Shown: piece after piece, positions 16,863 to 28,217 of the stretch
How the letters are laid out: the number at the start of each line of letters is the position of its first letter
How positions within the stretch are numbered: the stretch's first letter is position 1
From: Rhizobium bangladeshense
GTDB taxonomy: Bacteria > Pseudomonadota > Alphaproteobacteria > Rhizobiales > Rhizobiaceae
Direction of reading: 5' to 3'
Assembly: GCF_017357245.1 (NCBI RefSeq)
Contig: NZ_CP071612.1
Location: forward strand, 2,111,001-2,175,000
Length of the DNA: 64,000 nt
Made by a program: the position numbers and the translations under genes
Notes under the pieces: model-generated
Databases searched by the model: none
What the model saw: the letters and a program-made list of their open reading frames with translations, nothing else
What the model was told of the DNA's origin: nothing

Positions 16863-17675
16863 TCAGCCGACGAAGGCGCGCTCGATGACGAATTCGGCCG
16901 GCTTGCTGTTGGCGCCCTCATTGAGGCCCGCCTTCTCAAGCAGTTCCTTGGTGTCCTTCAGCATGGCCGAGGAGCCGCAGATCATGCCGCGGTCGATTGC
17001 TGGATCAAGCGGCGGCACGCCGAGATCGGTAAAGAGCTTGCCTGACGAGATCAGGTCGGTGATGCGGCCCCGATACTCGAAGTCCTCGCGTGTGACGGTC
17101 GCATAATGACGCAGTTTGTCGCCGACGACTTCCTTCAGCAGCTCATCGTTCTGGATCTCGTGCACGAGGTCGAAGCCGTATTTCAGCTCGGCGACATCGC
17201 GTGTGGTATGGGTGAGGATGACCTCCTCGAACTTCTCATAAGTTTCGGGATCGCGGATCAGGCTCGCGAAAGGCGCAACGCCGGTTCCCGTCGAGAACAT
17301 GTAGAGGCGACGGCCGGGCGTCAGCGCATCGAGCACCAGCGTGCCCGTCGGCTTCTTGCGCATCAGCACCTGGTCGCCGGGCTTGATTGCCTGCAGATGC
17401 GAGGTCAGCGGGCCGTCCGGTACCTTGATCGAGAAGAATTCAAGCTCTTCGGCCCAGGCAGGGCTGGCGATCGAATAGGCACGGAAGATAGGCTTGCCTG
17501 CGACCATCAGGCCGATCATCGCAAATTCGCCGGAACGGAAACGGAAGCCCTGCGGCCGGGTCATCGTAAAGCGGAAGAGCCGGTCGGTGTAATGCGTCAC
17601 GCTGAGCACCGTCTCGGCGTAGACGCCGGCGGGGATGGACGATGCGAAGTCTTCGGTCTTTGCAGGCGCGTTCAT
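16863..17675 (-). CDS. fpr: Ferredoxin-NADP reductase
   Basis: 270 residues from the ATG at 17675; the longer open frame upstream lacks family similarity. FAD site FRAYSIASP (about residue 65), NADP site MFSTGTGVAPFASLIRDP (about 125), and a C-terminal ERAFVG with the aromatic close to the end, as in bacterial class I Fpr. It moves electrons between NADPH and ferredoxin or flavodoxin in the cytoplasm, often for oxidative stress defence or nitrogen metabolism. Divergent from pcs. Confidence 0.92.
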   Translation of the reverse strand: MNAPAKTEDFASSIPAGVYAETVLSVTHYTDRLFRFTMTRPQGFRFRSGEFAMIGLMVAGKPIFRAYSIASPAWAEELEFFSIKVPDGPLTSHLQAIKPGDQVLMRKKPTGTLVLDALTPGRRLYMFSTGTGVAPFASLIRDPETYEKFEEVILTHTTRDVAELKYGFDLVHEIQNDELLKEVVGDKLRHYATVTREDFEYRGRITDLISSGKLFTDLGVPPLDPAIDRGMICGSSAMLKDTKELLEKAGLNEGANSKPAEFVIERAFVG

Positions 17676-18018
17676 TGCGGTAGAGGATCCCGTTTCGTCG
17701 GATGAACCATCGGATGCGAGGCAGATATTACATATCCGGCCAGAATTAAAGGCATTCCATTCCACGCAGCGCTCATCAAAGGAAATATGCGTGTCCTTGT
17801 CAGGATTCAATGGTTGGCGGGGAATGTCATATTTCCCGCTGGCGAAGCCCGCCAAAGGATGCATATTAGAGCGGCGCGCCGCAATCAGATGCTGATTTTG
17901 GCAAAAGCATTGCGACAACAAAGACCTACGGCGTCGAACCCGATTCAGAAACAGGGTCAGGTGATGATGGCAATAAAACACGCTTGCCCAGGGCGAGCGC
18001 GACAGGCGGTCGGGGGTT
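17676..18018. other. Divergent intergenic region without a gene
   Basis: 343 bases between fpr and pcs that must hold both promoters. I find no convincing coding sequence, terminator or clear operator in it; a short open frame on the plus strand lacks a ribosome site. Confidence 0.6.
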
Positions 18019-18747
18019 ATGAAGATTTTCAATTACAAGCGTGTTCCTTACGCGGAAATGCGCGCCTTTTCCGTTCATATTCTGACGGCTTCCGGCTCCT
18101 TCCTGGCCTTTCTCGGCGTCGTTGCCGCCGCTGAGCACCGCTTCATCGACATGTTCTGGTGGCTGGGTCTGGCTCTTCTCGTCGATGGCATCGATGGGCC
18201 CATTGCCCGCAAAGTTCGCGTCAAGGAAGTTCTGCCGAACTGGTCTGGCGATACGCTCGACAATATCATCGATTACGTCACCTATGTGCTTCTGCCGGCG
18301 TTTGCGCTCTATCAGAGCGGCATGATCGGTGAGCCCTGGTCGTTCGTCGCCGCCGGCATGATCGTCGTCTCCAGCGCCATCTATTATGCCGACATGGGCA
18401 TGAAGACGGAGGAGTATTTCTTCTCCGGCTTTCCCGTCGTCTGGAACATGATCGTCTTCACACTGTTCGTCATCGATGCGAGCGCCACGACCGCGCTGAT
18501 CGTCGTCACGATATCGGTGGTGCTGACCTTCCTGCCGATCAATTTCCTGCATCCGGTTCGCGTGAAAAGGCTGCGCCCGCTCAACCTCGGCGTCTTCTTC
18601 CTGTGGTCGGCGCTCGGCGTCTATTCGCTGCTGATGCATTTCGAGATGCCGGAATGGGCGCTCATTCTCTTCATCGTGACCGGGCTCTATCTTTACGTCA
18701 TCGGCGCGGTGCTGCAATTCTTCCCCTCCCTTGGACGCGAAGCTTAG
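18019..18747 (+). CDS. pcs: Phosphatidylcholine synthase
   Basis: 242 residues, an integral membrane enzyme condensing CDP-diacylglycerol with choline to phosphatidylcholine, a pathway found in rhizobia and relatives. The CDP-alcohol phosphotransferase motif is visible as DGPIAR (residues 59-64), then G77, D81 and D85 (GDTLDNIID), followed by about six hydrophobic helices. Length is normal for Pcs. GGGGGT precedes the ATG. Choline would come from the host or soil. Confidence 0.95.
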   Translation: MKIFNYKRVPYAEMRAFSVHILTASGSFLAFLGVVAAAEHRFIDMFWWLGLALLVDGIDGPIARKVRVKEVLPNWSGDTLDNIIDYVTYVLLPAFALYQSGMIGEPWSFVAAGMIVVSSAIYYADMGMKTEEYFFSGFPVVWNMIVFTLFVIDASATTALIVVTISVVLTFLPINFLHPVRVKRLRPLNLGVFFLWSALGVYSLLMHFEMPEWALILFIVTGLYLYVIGAVLQFFPSLGREA

Positions 18748-18757
18748 GACAGGCAAG

Positions 18758-19738
18758 ATGACGAAGACGCATGCGGTTTCATTCTCGAAGACGGGCGGAC
18801 CTGAGGTTTTCGACTATGTCGACATCGATCTTGCGCCACCCGCGGCAGGCGAGGTGCAGATCCGGCAGGCAGCGATCGGCCTCAACTTCATCGATGTCTA
18901 CTTCCGCAACGGTACCTATAAGGCGCCGCACCTTCCCTTTGTCACCGGCAAGGAGGGCGCCGGAACCGTGACGGCGGTCGGGCCTGATGTTGCCGATTTC
19001 AAGCTTGGCGACCGTGTCGCCTATGCCAGCGCCGACGGCGCCTATAGCGCCGAACGCAATATCGAGGCGCGCCATCTGGTGCATGTGCCAGACGGCATAG
19101 AGCTGGAAACGGCGGCGGCGATGATGCTGAAAGGCATGACTGCCGAATATCTCTTGAACCGCACCTTCAAGGTCGGGCCTGAGACAACGCTCCTGTTTCA
19201 TGCCGCCGCCGGCGGCGTCGGTCTGATTGCCGGCCAATGGGCAAAGGCGCTCGGCGCCACCATCATCGGTACCGCGGGCTCCGAAGACAAGATCGAGCTG
19301 GCGCTCGCCCATGGTTACGACCACGTGATCAACTACAAGAGCGATGACTTTGTCGGTCGCGTCCGCGAAATAACCGGCGGCAAGGGCGTCGATGTCGTCT
19401 ATGATTCGATCGGCCGCGATACTTTTCCACAGTCGCTCGATTGCCTGAAGCCGCGCGGTCTGTTCGCCTCGTTCGGCCAATCCTCCGGGCCGATCGAGAA
19501 CTTCACTCTATCCCAGCTGGCGCAGAAGGGGTCACTCTTTGCGACGCGTCCGACGCTCTTCACCTATATCGCCGCGCGCCAGGAATTGGTCGATAGTGCA
19601 CAAGCGCTATTTGATGTTGTGCAAAGCAACAAAGTGCGTATCAATGTCAACCAAACCTATCCGCTGCGTGAGGTCGGGCGGGCTCACGCGGATCTGGAAG
19701 CAAGAAAAACTACGGGAACGACGCTGCTGATTCCATGA
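18758..19738 (+). CDS. NADPH:quinone oxidoreductase (zeta-crystallin type)
   Basis: 326 residues from the ATG at 18758, 10 bases after pcs. Medium-chain dehydrogenase fold: GroES-like N-terminus (GLNFIDVYFRNGTY) and Rossmann motif HAAAGGVGLIAGQWAKALG (about residues 147-165). It lacks the structural zinc cysteines of alcohol dehydrogenases, as expected for Qor. Likely reduces quinones or unsaturated carbonyls in the cytoplasm. Confidence 0.92.
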   Translation: MTKTHAVSFSKTGGPEVFDYVDIDLAPPAAGEVQIRQAAIGLNFIDVYFRNGTYKAPHLPFVTGKEGAGTVTAVGPDVADFKLGDRVAYASADGAYSAERNIEARHLVHVPDGIELETAAAMMLKGMTAEYLLNRTFKVGPETTLLFHAAAGGVGLIAGQWAKALGATIIGTAGSEDKIELALAHGYDHVINYKSDDFVGRVREITGGKGVDVVYDSIGRDTFPQSLDCLKPRGLFASFGQSSGPIENFTLSQLAQKGSLFATRPTLFTYIAARQELVDSAQALFDVVQSNKVRINVNQTYPLREVGRAHADLEARKTTGTTLLIP

Positions 19739-19776
19739 GATCCGAACGGACCGGTTGGCAGAAGAAATGAGGGAAC

Positions 19777-21345
19777 GTGTCTGCATTGAATGTGCCGGAT
19801 TCCGGTGCGTTGTTATCCATCCAGAAGCTGACGAAGTTTTTCGGTGGCTTTGCCGCCTGCAATGACATCGATCTCGACATAGCGCCGGGCGAAATACATG
19901 CACTTCTCGGCGAAAATGGCGCAGGCAAGTCCACTTTGGTCAAGATGCTGTTCGGCGTTCTCGAGCCGACGCACGGGCACATCCTCTGGGAAGGAAGAGA
20001 GGTCGCCATCACCTCGCCGGGCGAGGCCCGCAAGCTTGGCATCGGCATGGTCTTCCAGCACTTTTCACTGTTCGAGGCGCTGACGGTCGCCGAAAACATA
20101 GCGCTGTCGCTCGACGACGCCATCCCGATCGACAGGATCGCCGAGGAGGCGAGGGCCCTGTCGCTAGCCTACGGCCTGCCGCTCGATCCGCATGCTCATG
20201 TCGCCGATCTTTCGGTGGGCGAGCGCCAGCGCATCGAGATCGTCCGGGCGCTGCTGCAGAATCCAAAGCTCATCATTCTCGACGAACCGACCTCGGTTTT
20301 GACGCCGCAGGAAGCCGACAAGCTGTTCGAAACGCTGTTCAAGCTGCGCGCCGAGGGCCGTTCGGTTCTTTATATCAGCCATCGTTTGGAGGAGGTGCAG
20401 CGCATCTGCGATAGAGCAACGGTGCTGCGCCATGGCCGTGTAACCGGCGCCTGTGATCCGAAGCAGGAAACACCCGCATCGCTCGCCCGCATGATGGTCG
20501 GCAGCGAGGTTGCCGCCGTTACGCATCCTGAGCGCAGCGACAAAGGCGAGGTGCAACTGGCGGTAGTCAACCTTTCCGTCGCCGCCCGCACGCCTTTCGC
20601 CATGCCGTTGCGAGAGGTGTCTATGACTGTGCGTTCCGGTGAGATCCTGGCGATTGCCGGTGTGGCGGGCAACGGCCAGAGCGAGCTCTTCGACGTTCTC
20701 TCGGGCGAATATCCGGTCGCTTCGCCCGAGGCGATCGTCATTCGCAAGAGACACGTCGGCAATCAGGGCATTACCGTGCGCCGCCTGCTCGGCGCCGGCT
20801 TCGTGCCGGAGGAACGCCACGGGCACGCCGCCGTCTCTGCCATGAAACTGTCGGATAATCTCGTCCTTGCCCGCAGCCAGTCGGATCGCAAGGCCTTTCT
20901 GGGCCTGCTCGGCATGATCCGCCGCAGGGCTGTGAAATCCGCCGCCAGGCGCATTTCCGAAGCGATGGATGTCCGCAAGAGCGGCGACGATCCGGCCGCC
21001 GGCTCTCTTTCCGGCGGAAATCTGCAGAAATTCATCGTCGGCCGCGAACTCGACCGCCAGCCGGCGGTGCTTGTCGTCAATCAACCGACCTGGGGCGTGG
21101 ATGCCGGGGCGGCAAGCCGCATCCGCCAGGCTTTGGTCGACCTTGCAAAGGCCGGCTCCGCCGTCGTCGTCATTAGCCAGGATCTCGACGAGATCTTCGA
21201 GGTCGCGACAGATATTGCCGTCATCTCCGAGGGCCGCCTTTCCAGGCCTTTCCCGGCGAGTGAACTGACGCGCGAAAATATCGGCCTGCTGATGGGCGGC
21301 CTGCACGAGAGCGGTTCCGCCGCGGAGGCAGCCCATGCGCATTGA
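19777..21345 (+). CDS. BMP-family nucleoside-type ABC importer ATPase (two NBDs)
   Basis: 522 residues with two ATPase domains. The first has GENGAGKST, the signature LSVGERQR and IILDEPTSVL. The second has a degenerate Walker A (GVAGNGQSE), signature LSGGNLQK and VLVVNQPTWGVD in place of DEP. A degenerate second site is typical of sugar/nucleoside-type fused ATPases. Start is the GTG at 19777 with GAGGGA upstream. The next three genes supply two permeases and a BMP-type binding protein, the layout of purine-nucleoside importers (YufNOPQ type). Confidence 0.92.
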   Translation: MSALNVPDSGALLSIQKLTKFFGGFAACNDIDLDIAPGEIHALLGENGAGKSTLVKMLFGVLEPTHGHILWEGREVAITSPGEARKLGIGMVFQHFSLFEALTVAENIALSLDDAIPIDRIAEEARALSLAYGLPLDPHAHVADLSVGERQRIEIVRALLQNPKLIILDEPTSVLTPQEADKLFETLFKLRAEGRSVLYISHRLEEVQRICDRATVLRHGRVTGACDPKQETPASLARMMVGSEVAAVTHPERSDKGEVQLAVVNLSVAARTPFAMPLREVSMTVRSGEILAIAGVAGNGQSELFDVLSGEYPVASPEAIVIRKRHVGNQGITVRRLLGAGFVPEERHGHAAVSAMKLSDNLVLARSQSDRKAFLGLLGMIRRRAVKSAARRISEAMDVRKSGDDPAAGSLSGGNLQKFIVGRELDRQPAVLVVNQPTWGVDAGAASRIRQALVDLAKAGSAVVVISQDLDEIFEVATDIAVISEGRLSRPFPASELTRENIGLLMGGLHESGSAAEAAHAH

Positions 21346-22420
21346 ACTGGAAAAACGCCCCGACGTTTCGAAGCTCTTCGGCTTCGTTTCGCCGCTCCTC
21401 GCCCTCGTCCTGACGCTCACCTTCGGCGCCATCATGTTCGCCATGCTCGGCAAGGACCCGGCCGCGGCGCTGAGCGCCTTCTTCGTCGAGCCGCTGCTCG
21501 AGGTCTGGTCGCTGCACGAACTGGCGATCAAAGCCGCGCCGCTGATCCTGATCGCCGTCGGCCTTGCCGTCTGCTACCGCTCGAACAACTGGAATATCGG
21601 CGCCGAGGGACAGTTCACCATCGGAGCCATCACCGGCTCCTATCTGCCGATCGTCTTTTACGACTGGCACTCGCCGCTCGTGTTGCCGCTGATGCTGGTG
21701 CTCGGCGCGCTTGGTGGTGCGCTTTTCGCCGCCGTTCCGGCGCTTTTGAAGGCGCATTTCAACACCAATGAGATCCTGACGTCACTGATGCTTGTCTACA
21801 TCGCCCAGCTTTTCTTGGACTGGCTGGTTCGGGGCGCCTGGCGCGATCCGAAGGGCTTCAACTTTCCCGTTTCGCGCGATTTCGCGCCTGAGGCGGTGCT
21901 GCCGGCGATCTGGGAAGAATCTGGCCGCGCTCATTGGGCGTTCGTCTTCGCCATCATTGCGGCGATCGGCGTCTGGTTCATGTTGCGCTATACGTTGAAA
22001 GGCTTCGAGATCGTCGTGCTCGGCCAATCGGAAAGGGCAGGGCGCTTCGCCGGCTTCTCCGCGAAGAAGATGATCTGGTTCAGCTTTCTCTTCTCAGGCG
22101 CGCTTGCCGGCCTTGCCGGCATCAGTGAGGTCTCCGGCTCGATCGGCCATCTCCAGCCGGCGATCTCTCCCGGCTACGGTTTCACCGCCATCATCGTTGC
22201 CTTCCTCGGCCGCCTCAACCCGCTCGGGATCATCGCGTCAGGCCTGGTGCTGGCGCTGACTTATCTCGGCGGCGAGGCCGCACAGCTTTCGATTGGCATT
22301 TCCGACAAGGTCACGCGCGTGTTCCAGGGTCTGCTGCTCTTTTTCGTGCTCTCCTGCGATATGCTGATCTATTACAAAATCCGCATTGTCTGGTCGCGGG
22401 CCAGGGGCGGGGCGGTATGA
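21335..22420 (+). CDS. ABC importer permease (nucleoside type, YufP-like)
   Basis: 361 residues, overlapping the ATPase by 11 bases. BPD_transp_2 family with about eight to ten helices. NNWNIGAEGQFTIGAITG (about 87-104) is a conserved motif of the BMP-linked permeases, and FSGALAGLAGISEVSG lies near residue 255. Pairs with the next permease. Confidence 0.9.
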   Translation: MRIELEKRPDVSKLFGFVSPLLALVLTLTFGAIMFAMLGKDPAAALSAFFVEPLLEVWSLHELAIKAAPLILIAVGLAVCYRSNNWNIGAEGQFTIGAITGSYLPIVFYDWHSPLVLPLMLVLGALGGALFAAVPALLKAHFNTNEILTSLMLVYIAQLFLDWLVRGAWRDPKGFNFPVSRDFAPEAVLPAIWEESGRAHWAFVFAIIAAIGVWFMLRYTLKGFEIVVLGQSERAGRFAGFSAKKMIWFSFLFSGALAGLAGISEVSGSIGHLQPAISPGYGFTAIIVAFLGRLNPLGIIASGLVLALTYLGGEAAQLSIGISDKVTRVFQGLLLFFVLSCDMLIYYKIRIVWSRARGGAV

Positions 22421-23337
22421 GCATCTTCGAAGCCATCCTGCTGACGGTTATCACCGCCTCGACGCCGCTCGTCATTGCAGCCCTCGGCGAACTCGTGACG
22501 GAGCGCTCCGGTGTTCTCAATCTCGGCGTCGAAGGCATGATGATCATCGGCGCCGTCGGCGCCTTCGCCGCCGCCCAGCTTACCGGATCGGCCTATATCG
22601 GCATTGTCGGCGGCATCGTCAGCGGCGCGCTGTTCTCACTGCTCTTCGCCTTCCTGACGCTGACGCTCGTCACCAACCAGGTGGCGACGGGCCTTGCCCT
22701 GACGATCCTCGGCCTTGGCGCTTCCGGCATGCTCGGCGAAGCCTTCGTCGGCGCGCCTGGCATCCGGCTTCTGCCGATCGAAATCCCGGTGCTCTCGGCC
22801 ATTCCCTATGTCGGAACCGTCCTGTTCAAGCAGGATCTGATCTTCTACCTGTCGATCCTGCTTGTTGTCGGCGTCAACTGGTTCCTCTTCAGAAGCCGCA
22901 CCGGCCTGAAGATACGCGCCATCGGCGATAATCACGCCTCCGCCCATGCGCTCGGCATCAACGTCATCCGCATGCGCTATCTCGCCGTTATGTTCGGTGG
23001 TGCGTGTGCCGGCCTTGCAGGGGCGCAACTGTCGCTGATCTATACGCCGCAGTGGACCGAGAATATGTCGTCCGGGCGGGGCTGGATCGCGCTGGCGCTT
23101 GTCGTCTTCTCCTCATGGCGGCCTTGGCGGCTGCTGGCCGGCGGTTATCTATTCGGAGCTGTGACGATCCTGCAGTTGCACGCGCAGGCCTTCGGCATCG
23201 GCATTCCGTCGCAGTTCCTGTCGATGCTGCCCTATGCGGCGACAGTTGTGGTCCTCATAATGATCTCGCATAATCGGCGCACGACGATGATCAACACGCC
23301 GGCCTCGCTTGGCAAAGCCTTCGTGCCTGACCGGTGA
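22417..23337 (+). CDS. ABC importer permease (nucleoside type, YufQ-like)
   Basis: 306 residues in an ATGA overlap with the preceding permease. BPD_transp_2 family: LVTERSGVLNLGVEGMMIIG (about 26-45) and ALGINVIRMRYLAVMFGGACAG are the typical motifs. Inner membrane, second half of the channel. Confidence 0.9.
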   Translation: MSIFEAILLTVITASTPLVIAALGELVTERSGVLNLGVEGMMIIGAVGAFAAAQLTGSAYIGIVGGIVSGALFSLLFAFLTLTLVTNQVATGLALTILGLGASGMLGEAFVGAPGIRLLPIEIPVLSAIPYVGTVLFKQDLIFYLSILLVVGVNWFLFRSRTGLKIRAIGDNHASAHALGINVIRMRYLAVMFGGACAGLAGAQLSLIYTPQWTENMSSGRGWIALALVVFSSWRPWRLLAGGYLFGAVTILQLHAQAFGIGIPSQFLSMLPYAATVVVLIMISHNRRTTMINTPASLGKAFVPDR

Positions 23338-23386
23338 GCAACAACAAAAAAGACGGGTTTCAAACTTCCAACCAACAGGGATCAAA

Positions 23387-24463
23387 ATGAAAAAACTTGC
23401 ACTTGCTCTCGCAGCGACAGCTGCCCTTGTCCTGAGCATCGGTTCGGCCGCCGAGGCTGCCGAAAAGACCAAGGTCTGCTTCGTCTATGTCGGCACCCGC
23501 ACCGATGGCGGCTGGACGCAGGCCCATGAAAACGGCCGCCTCCAGGTCGAGAAGGAATTCGCCGACAAGGTCGAAACATCCTTCCTCGAAAGCGTTCCGG
23601 AGGGTCCTGATGCCGAACGCGCCATCGAGCGCATGGCCCGTTCCGGCTGCTCGCTTATTTTCACCACATCCTTCGGATACATGGACGCGACTGTCGCCGT
23701 CGCCAAGAAGTTCCCGAAGGTGAAGTTCGAGCATGCGACCGGCTTCAAGGCCGCCGACAATGTCGCGACCTACAATTCGCGCTTCTATGAAGGCCGCTAT
23801 ATCAGCGGCATTATCGCCGGGAAGCTGTCGAAGACCGGCACGGCAGGCTATATCGCCTCCTTCCCCATCCCCGAGGTGGTGATGGGCATCAATGCGTTCG
23901 AAACCGGCGCCAAGTCGGTCAACCCGAACTTCAAGATGAAGGTCATCTGGGTCAACACCTGGTTTGACCCCGGCAAGGAAGCCGATGCCGCCAAGGCGCT
24001 GCTCGACCAGGGCGTCGACATTCTCACCCAGCACACGGACACGACCGCTCCGATGCAGGTTGCCGAGCAACGCGGCGTCAAGGCCTTCGGCCAGGCGTCC
24101 GACATGATCAAGGCTGGTCCAAACGTACAGCTCACAGCGATCATCGACACTTGGGGCAATTATTACGTCAAGCGCGTCCAGGCGCTTCTCGACGGCACCT
24201 GGAAGTCGGAACAGAGCTGGGATGGCCTGAAGGACGGCATTCTGACAATGGCGCCCTATACCAACATGCCCGATGACGTGAAGAAGCTTGCCGAGGAAAC
24301 CGAAGCCAAGATCAAGTCAGGCGAACTGCATCCCTTCACCGGCCCCATCAACAAGCAGGACGGCACGCCCTGGCTGAAGGCTGGCGAGAAGGCCGATGAC
24401 GGGACGTTGCTCGGCATGAACTTCTATGTCGAAGGCGTCGACGACAAGCTGCCGGCGCAATAA
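23387..24463 (+). CDS. BMP-family substrate-binding protein
   Basis: 358 residues from the ATG at 23387. Signal peptide residues 1-24 (ending AEA), then KVCFVYVGTRTDGGWTQAHENG, the start of the Bmp/Med fold, with GPDAERAIERMARSGCSLIFTTS and GINAFETGAKSVNP further on. Family members bind purine nucleosides or related compounds. The start lies 50 bases after the permeases with a weak ACAGGGA ribosome site, and a strong terminator follows. Confidence 0.92.
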   Translation: MKKLALALAATAALVLSIGSAAEAAEKTKVCFVYVGTRTDGGWTQAHENGRLQVEKEFADKVETSFLESVPEGPDAERAIERMARSGCSLIFTTSFGYMDATVAVAKKFPKVKFEHATGFKAADNVATYNSRFYEGRYISGIIAGKLSKTGTAGYIASFPIPEVVMGINAFETGAKSVNPNFKMKVIWVNTWFDPGKEADAAKALLDQGVDILTQHTDTTAPMQVAEQRGVKAFGQASDMIKAGPNVQLTAIIDTWGNYYVKRVQALLDGTWKSEQSWDGLKDGILTMAPYTNMPDDVKKLAEETEAKIKSGELHPFTGPINKQDGTPWLKAGEKADDGTLLGMNFYVEGVDDKLPAQ

Positions 24464-24489
24464 CTTCTGCAGCCAGTTTCCAAATTCAA

Positions 24490-24515
24490 AGGGCGTCCTG
24501 GCGACGCCCTTTTTT
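24490..24515 (+). terminator. Rho-independent terminator of the BMP importer operon
   Basis: Perfect stem AGGGCGTC / GACGCCCT with a 5-base loop followed by six T, 27 bases after the stop of the BMP protein. Confidence 0.92.
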
Positions 24516-24546
24516 CTGCTCATACGCTAAAAAAGCGATTTACAAA

Positions 24547-24555
24547 AGTAATACT
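24547..24555. promoter_or_regulatory. Candidate FCD-GntR operator upstream of the YtfQ-type operon
   Basis: AGTAATACT fits the GT-N3-AC core of FCD-GntR operators and lies in an AT-rich promoter-like stretch about 50 bases before the binding-protein gene. Its proposed regulator is encoded at the end of the operon. Weak, position-based. Confidence 0.25.
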
Positions 24556-24605
24556 ATATGATTTTTTGACCCTGCGCCGCGAAGGAGCGGCATTGGGAGG
24601 ATATC

Positions 24606-25568
24606 ATGAAATTGAAGACTGCACTTTTGAGTGCCACGATTCTGGCTGCCTGCATGTTCGGTTCGGCTTCGGCCAACGGCTTGACCGTCGGTTTCTCGCA
24701 GATCGGTTCGGAATCGGGCTGGCGCGCGGCTGAAACGACCGTGACCAAGGAGCAGGCCAAGAAGCGCGGCATCGATCTGAAGTTTGCCGATGCGCAGCAG
24801 AAGCAGGAAAACCAAATCAAGGCTTTGCGCTCCTTCATCGCCCAGGGCGTCGATGCCATTCTGATCGCTCCGGTCGTCGAGACCGGCTGGGATGACGTTC
24901 TGAAGGAAGCCAAGGAAGCCAATATCCCGGTTATCCTTCTCGACCGCACCGTCAAGGCTCCGGACGATCTCTATCTGACGGCTGTCACCTCCGACCTCGT
25001 CCATGAAGGCAAGGTTGCCGGCGACTGGCTCGTCAAGACCGTCGGCGACAAGAAGTGCAATGTCGTCGAACTGCAGGGTACGACCGGCTCATCGCCGGCC
25101 ATCGCCCGCAAGAAGGGCTTCGAAGAGGCCCTCACCGGCCACGACAATCTCAAGATCGTTCGCAGCCAGACCGGCGACTTCACCCGTACCAAGGGCAAGG
25201 AAGTCATGGAAAGCTTCCTGAAGGCTGAAAATGGCGGCAAGGATATCTGCGCGCTCTACGCCCACAACGACGACATGGCTGTCGGCGCCATCCAGGCGAT
25301 CAAGGAAGCCGGCCTGAAGCCCGGCAAGGATATCCTCGTCGTTTCCATCGACGCCGTGCCGGATATTTTCAAGGCGATGTCCGAAGGTGAGGCCAATGCT
25401 ACGGTCGAACTGACGCCGAACATGGCAGGTCCCGCTTTCGATGCGCTCGAAGCCTATCTGAAGGACAAGAAGGCTCCGCCGAAGTGGATCCAGACCGAGT
25501 CGAAGCTCTACACGCCGGCCGACGAGCCGATGAAGGTGTACGAAGAGAAGAAGGGTCAGGGCTACTGA
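24606..25568 (+). CDS. ytfQ: YtfQ-type (galactofuranose-type) sugar-binding protein
   Basis: 320 residues with a signal peptide (1-23, ending ASA). The mature protein is strikingly like E. coli YtfQ: GFSQIGSESGWRAAET, ADAQQKQENQIKALRSF, IAPVVETGWDDVLKEAKEA, SGDFTRTKGKEVMESF-type and ALYAHNDDMAVGAIQAIKEAG segments. YtfQ binds galactofuranose and galactopyranose, so the ligand is probably a galactose form, though not proved here. GGGAGGATATC precedes the ATG. First gene of a complete importer operon. Confidence 0.9.
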   Translation: MKLKTALLSATILAACMFGSASANGLTVGFSQIGSESGWRAAETTVTKEQAKKRGIDLKFADAQQKQENQIKALRSFIAQGVDAILIAPVVETGWDDVLKEAKEANIPVILLDRTVKAPDDLYLTAVTSDLVHEGKVAGDWLVKTVGDKKCNVVELQGTTGSSPAIARKKGFEEALTGHDNLKIVRSQTGDFTRTKGKEVMESFLKAENGGKDICALYAHNDDMAVGAIQAIKEAGLKPGKDILVVSIDAVPDIFKAMSEGEANATVELTPNMAGPAFDALEAYLKDKKAPPKWIQTESKLYTPADEPMKVYEEKKGQGY

Positions 25569-25581
25569 TTTGAACCTGGAA

Positions 25582-25644
25582 CCGTACTGGCCCATCATGG
25601 GCCGGTACGGAACTGCCGGTGCCGGCCGGGCGACTTGCCCGGCC
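25582..25644 (+). other. Tandem mRNA hairpins between ytfQ and ytfR
   Basis: Two stem-loops in the 119-base gap. The first is CCGTAC-T-GGCCC / GGGCC-G-GTACGG with loop ATCAT (25582-25610). The second is GGCCGGGC / GCCCGGCC with loop GACTT (25624-25644). Neither has a T tract, so they are not classical terminators; they may stabilise the binding-protein mRNA or lower downstream expression. Confidence 0.65.
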
Positions 25645-25687
25645 TTGGCGCAGGCGCAAGGCGCAATATCAGGAAACAGCAGCCCTC

Positions 25688-27207
<1,520 letters not shown>

Positions 27208-27211
<4 letters not shown>

Positions 27212-28212
27212 AGTCCTCCTCGAATGCGCTGGGCTATCGCCTGGCGCCGCAATTGATCGCGCTCATTGTGATTCTTCTGCTGAATTTCATAACGTCACCT
27301 CAGTTTTTTAATGTGGTGGTTCAGAATGGGCGGCTCTACGGCAGCGTGATTGACGTGCTGAATCGCGGTGCGCCGGTGGCGCTGCTGGCGATCGGCATGA
27401 CGCTGGTTATTGCTACGAAGGGCATCGATTTGTCCGTCGGCGCGGTCATCGCCATCTGCGGCGCTGTTGCTGCTTCATCCGTCGTTTCTGGAAATTCCGT
27501 CACTTACACGATATTCCTGACACTGGCGATCGGGCTTGCCTGCGGCGTCTGGAACGGTTTCCTGGTGGCGGTCCTCAACATCCAGCCGATCATCGCCACC
27601 TTGGTGCTGATGGTCGCCGGCCGCGGCATCGCCCAGCTCATCACCGAAGGCGCCATCCTGACCTTCAATGATGACGGCCTGATCTTCTTCGGTAGCGGCT
27701 CGATGGCTCTGCTGCCTATGCCCGTCGTCATCTGGCTGCTTGTCGGTCTGCTCGTCATCCTGCTCGTTCGCCGCACGGCGCTCGGCATGCTGCTCGAGGC
27801 TGTCGGCATCAACCGCCGCGCCAGCACGCTCTCCGGGATTCAAACGCCGGTGCTGCTGATGGCCGTCTATATGCTGAGCGGGCTCTGCGCCTCGATCGCC
27901 GGCATTATCGTCGCGGCCGACATCAAGGGCGCGGATGCCAACAATGCCGGTCTCTGGCTGGAGCTTGACGCCATCCTCGCCGTCGTCGTCGGCGGCAATT
28001 CGCTCCTCGGCGGACGATTCAGCATCGTCGGCTCGCTGGTCGGCGCGATGATCATCCAGGCGGTCAACACCGGCATCCTGTCCTCGGGATTCCCGCCTGA
28101 ATTCAATCTGATCATCAAGGCTGTCATCATTATCGTCATCCTCATCATCCAGTCGCCGGCGGTGCAATCGCTCGCCATCTTCGCCAGCCGCGGGCAGGGC
28201 GGAAGGGAGTAG
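27208..28212 (+). CDS. ytfT: YtfT-type sugar ABC importer permease
   Basis: 334 residues, CUT2 permease with about nine hydrophobic segments. Motifs GMTLVIATKGIDLSVGAVIAI (about 71-91) and LDAILAVVVGGNSLLGG (about 252-268) are standard for BPD_transp_2 sugar permeases. ATGA overlap with ytfR; partner permease follows at 5 bases. Confidence 0.9.
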
Positions 28213-28217
28213 CCGAA

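Noticed and set aside
24481..24520. Attenuator for the YtfQ-type operon
   Set aside because: The hairpin with six T is placed right after the BMP gene and fits a simple terminator; no leader peptide or alternative pairing is seen.
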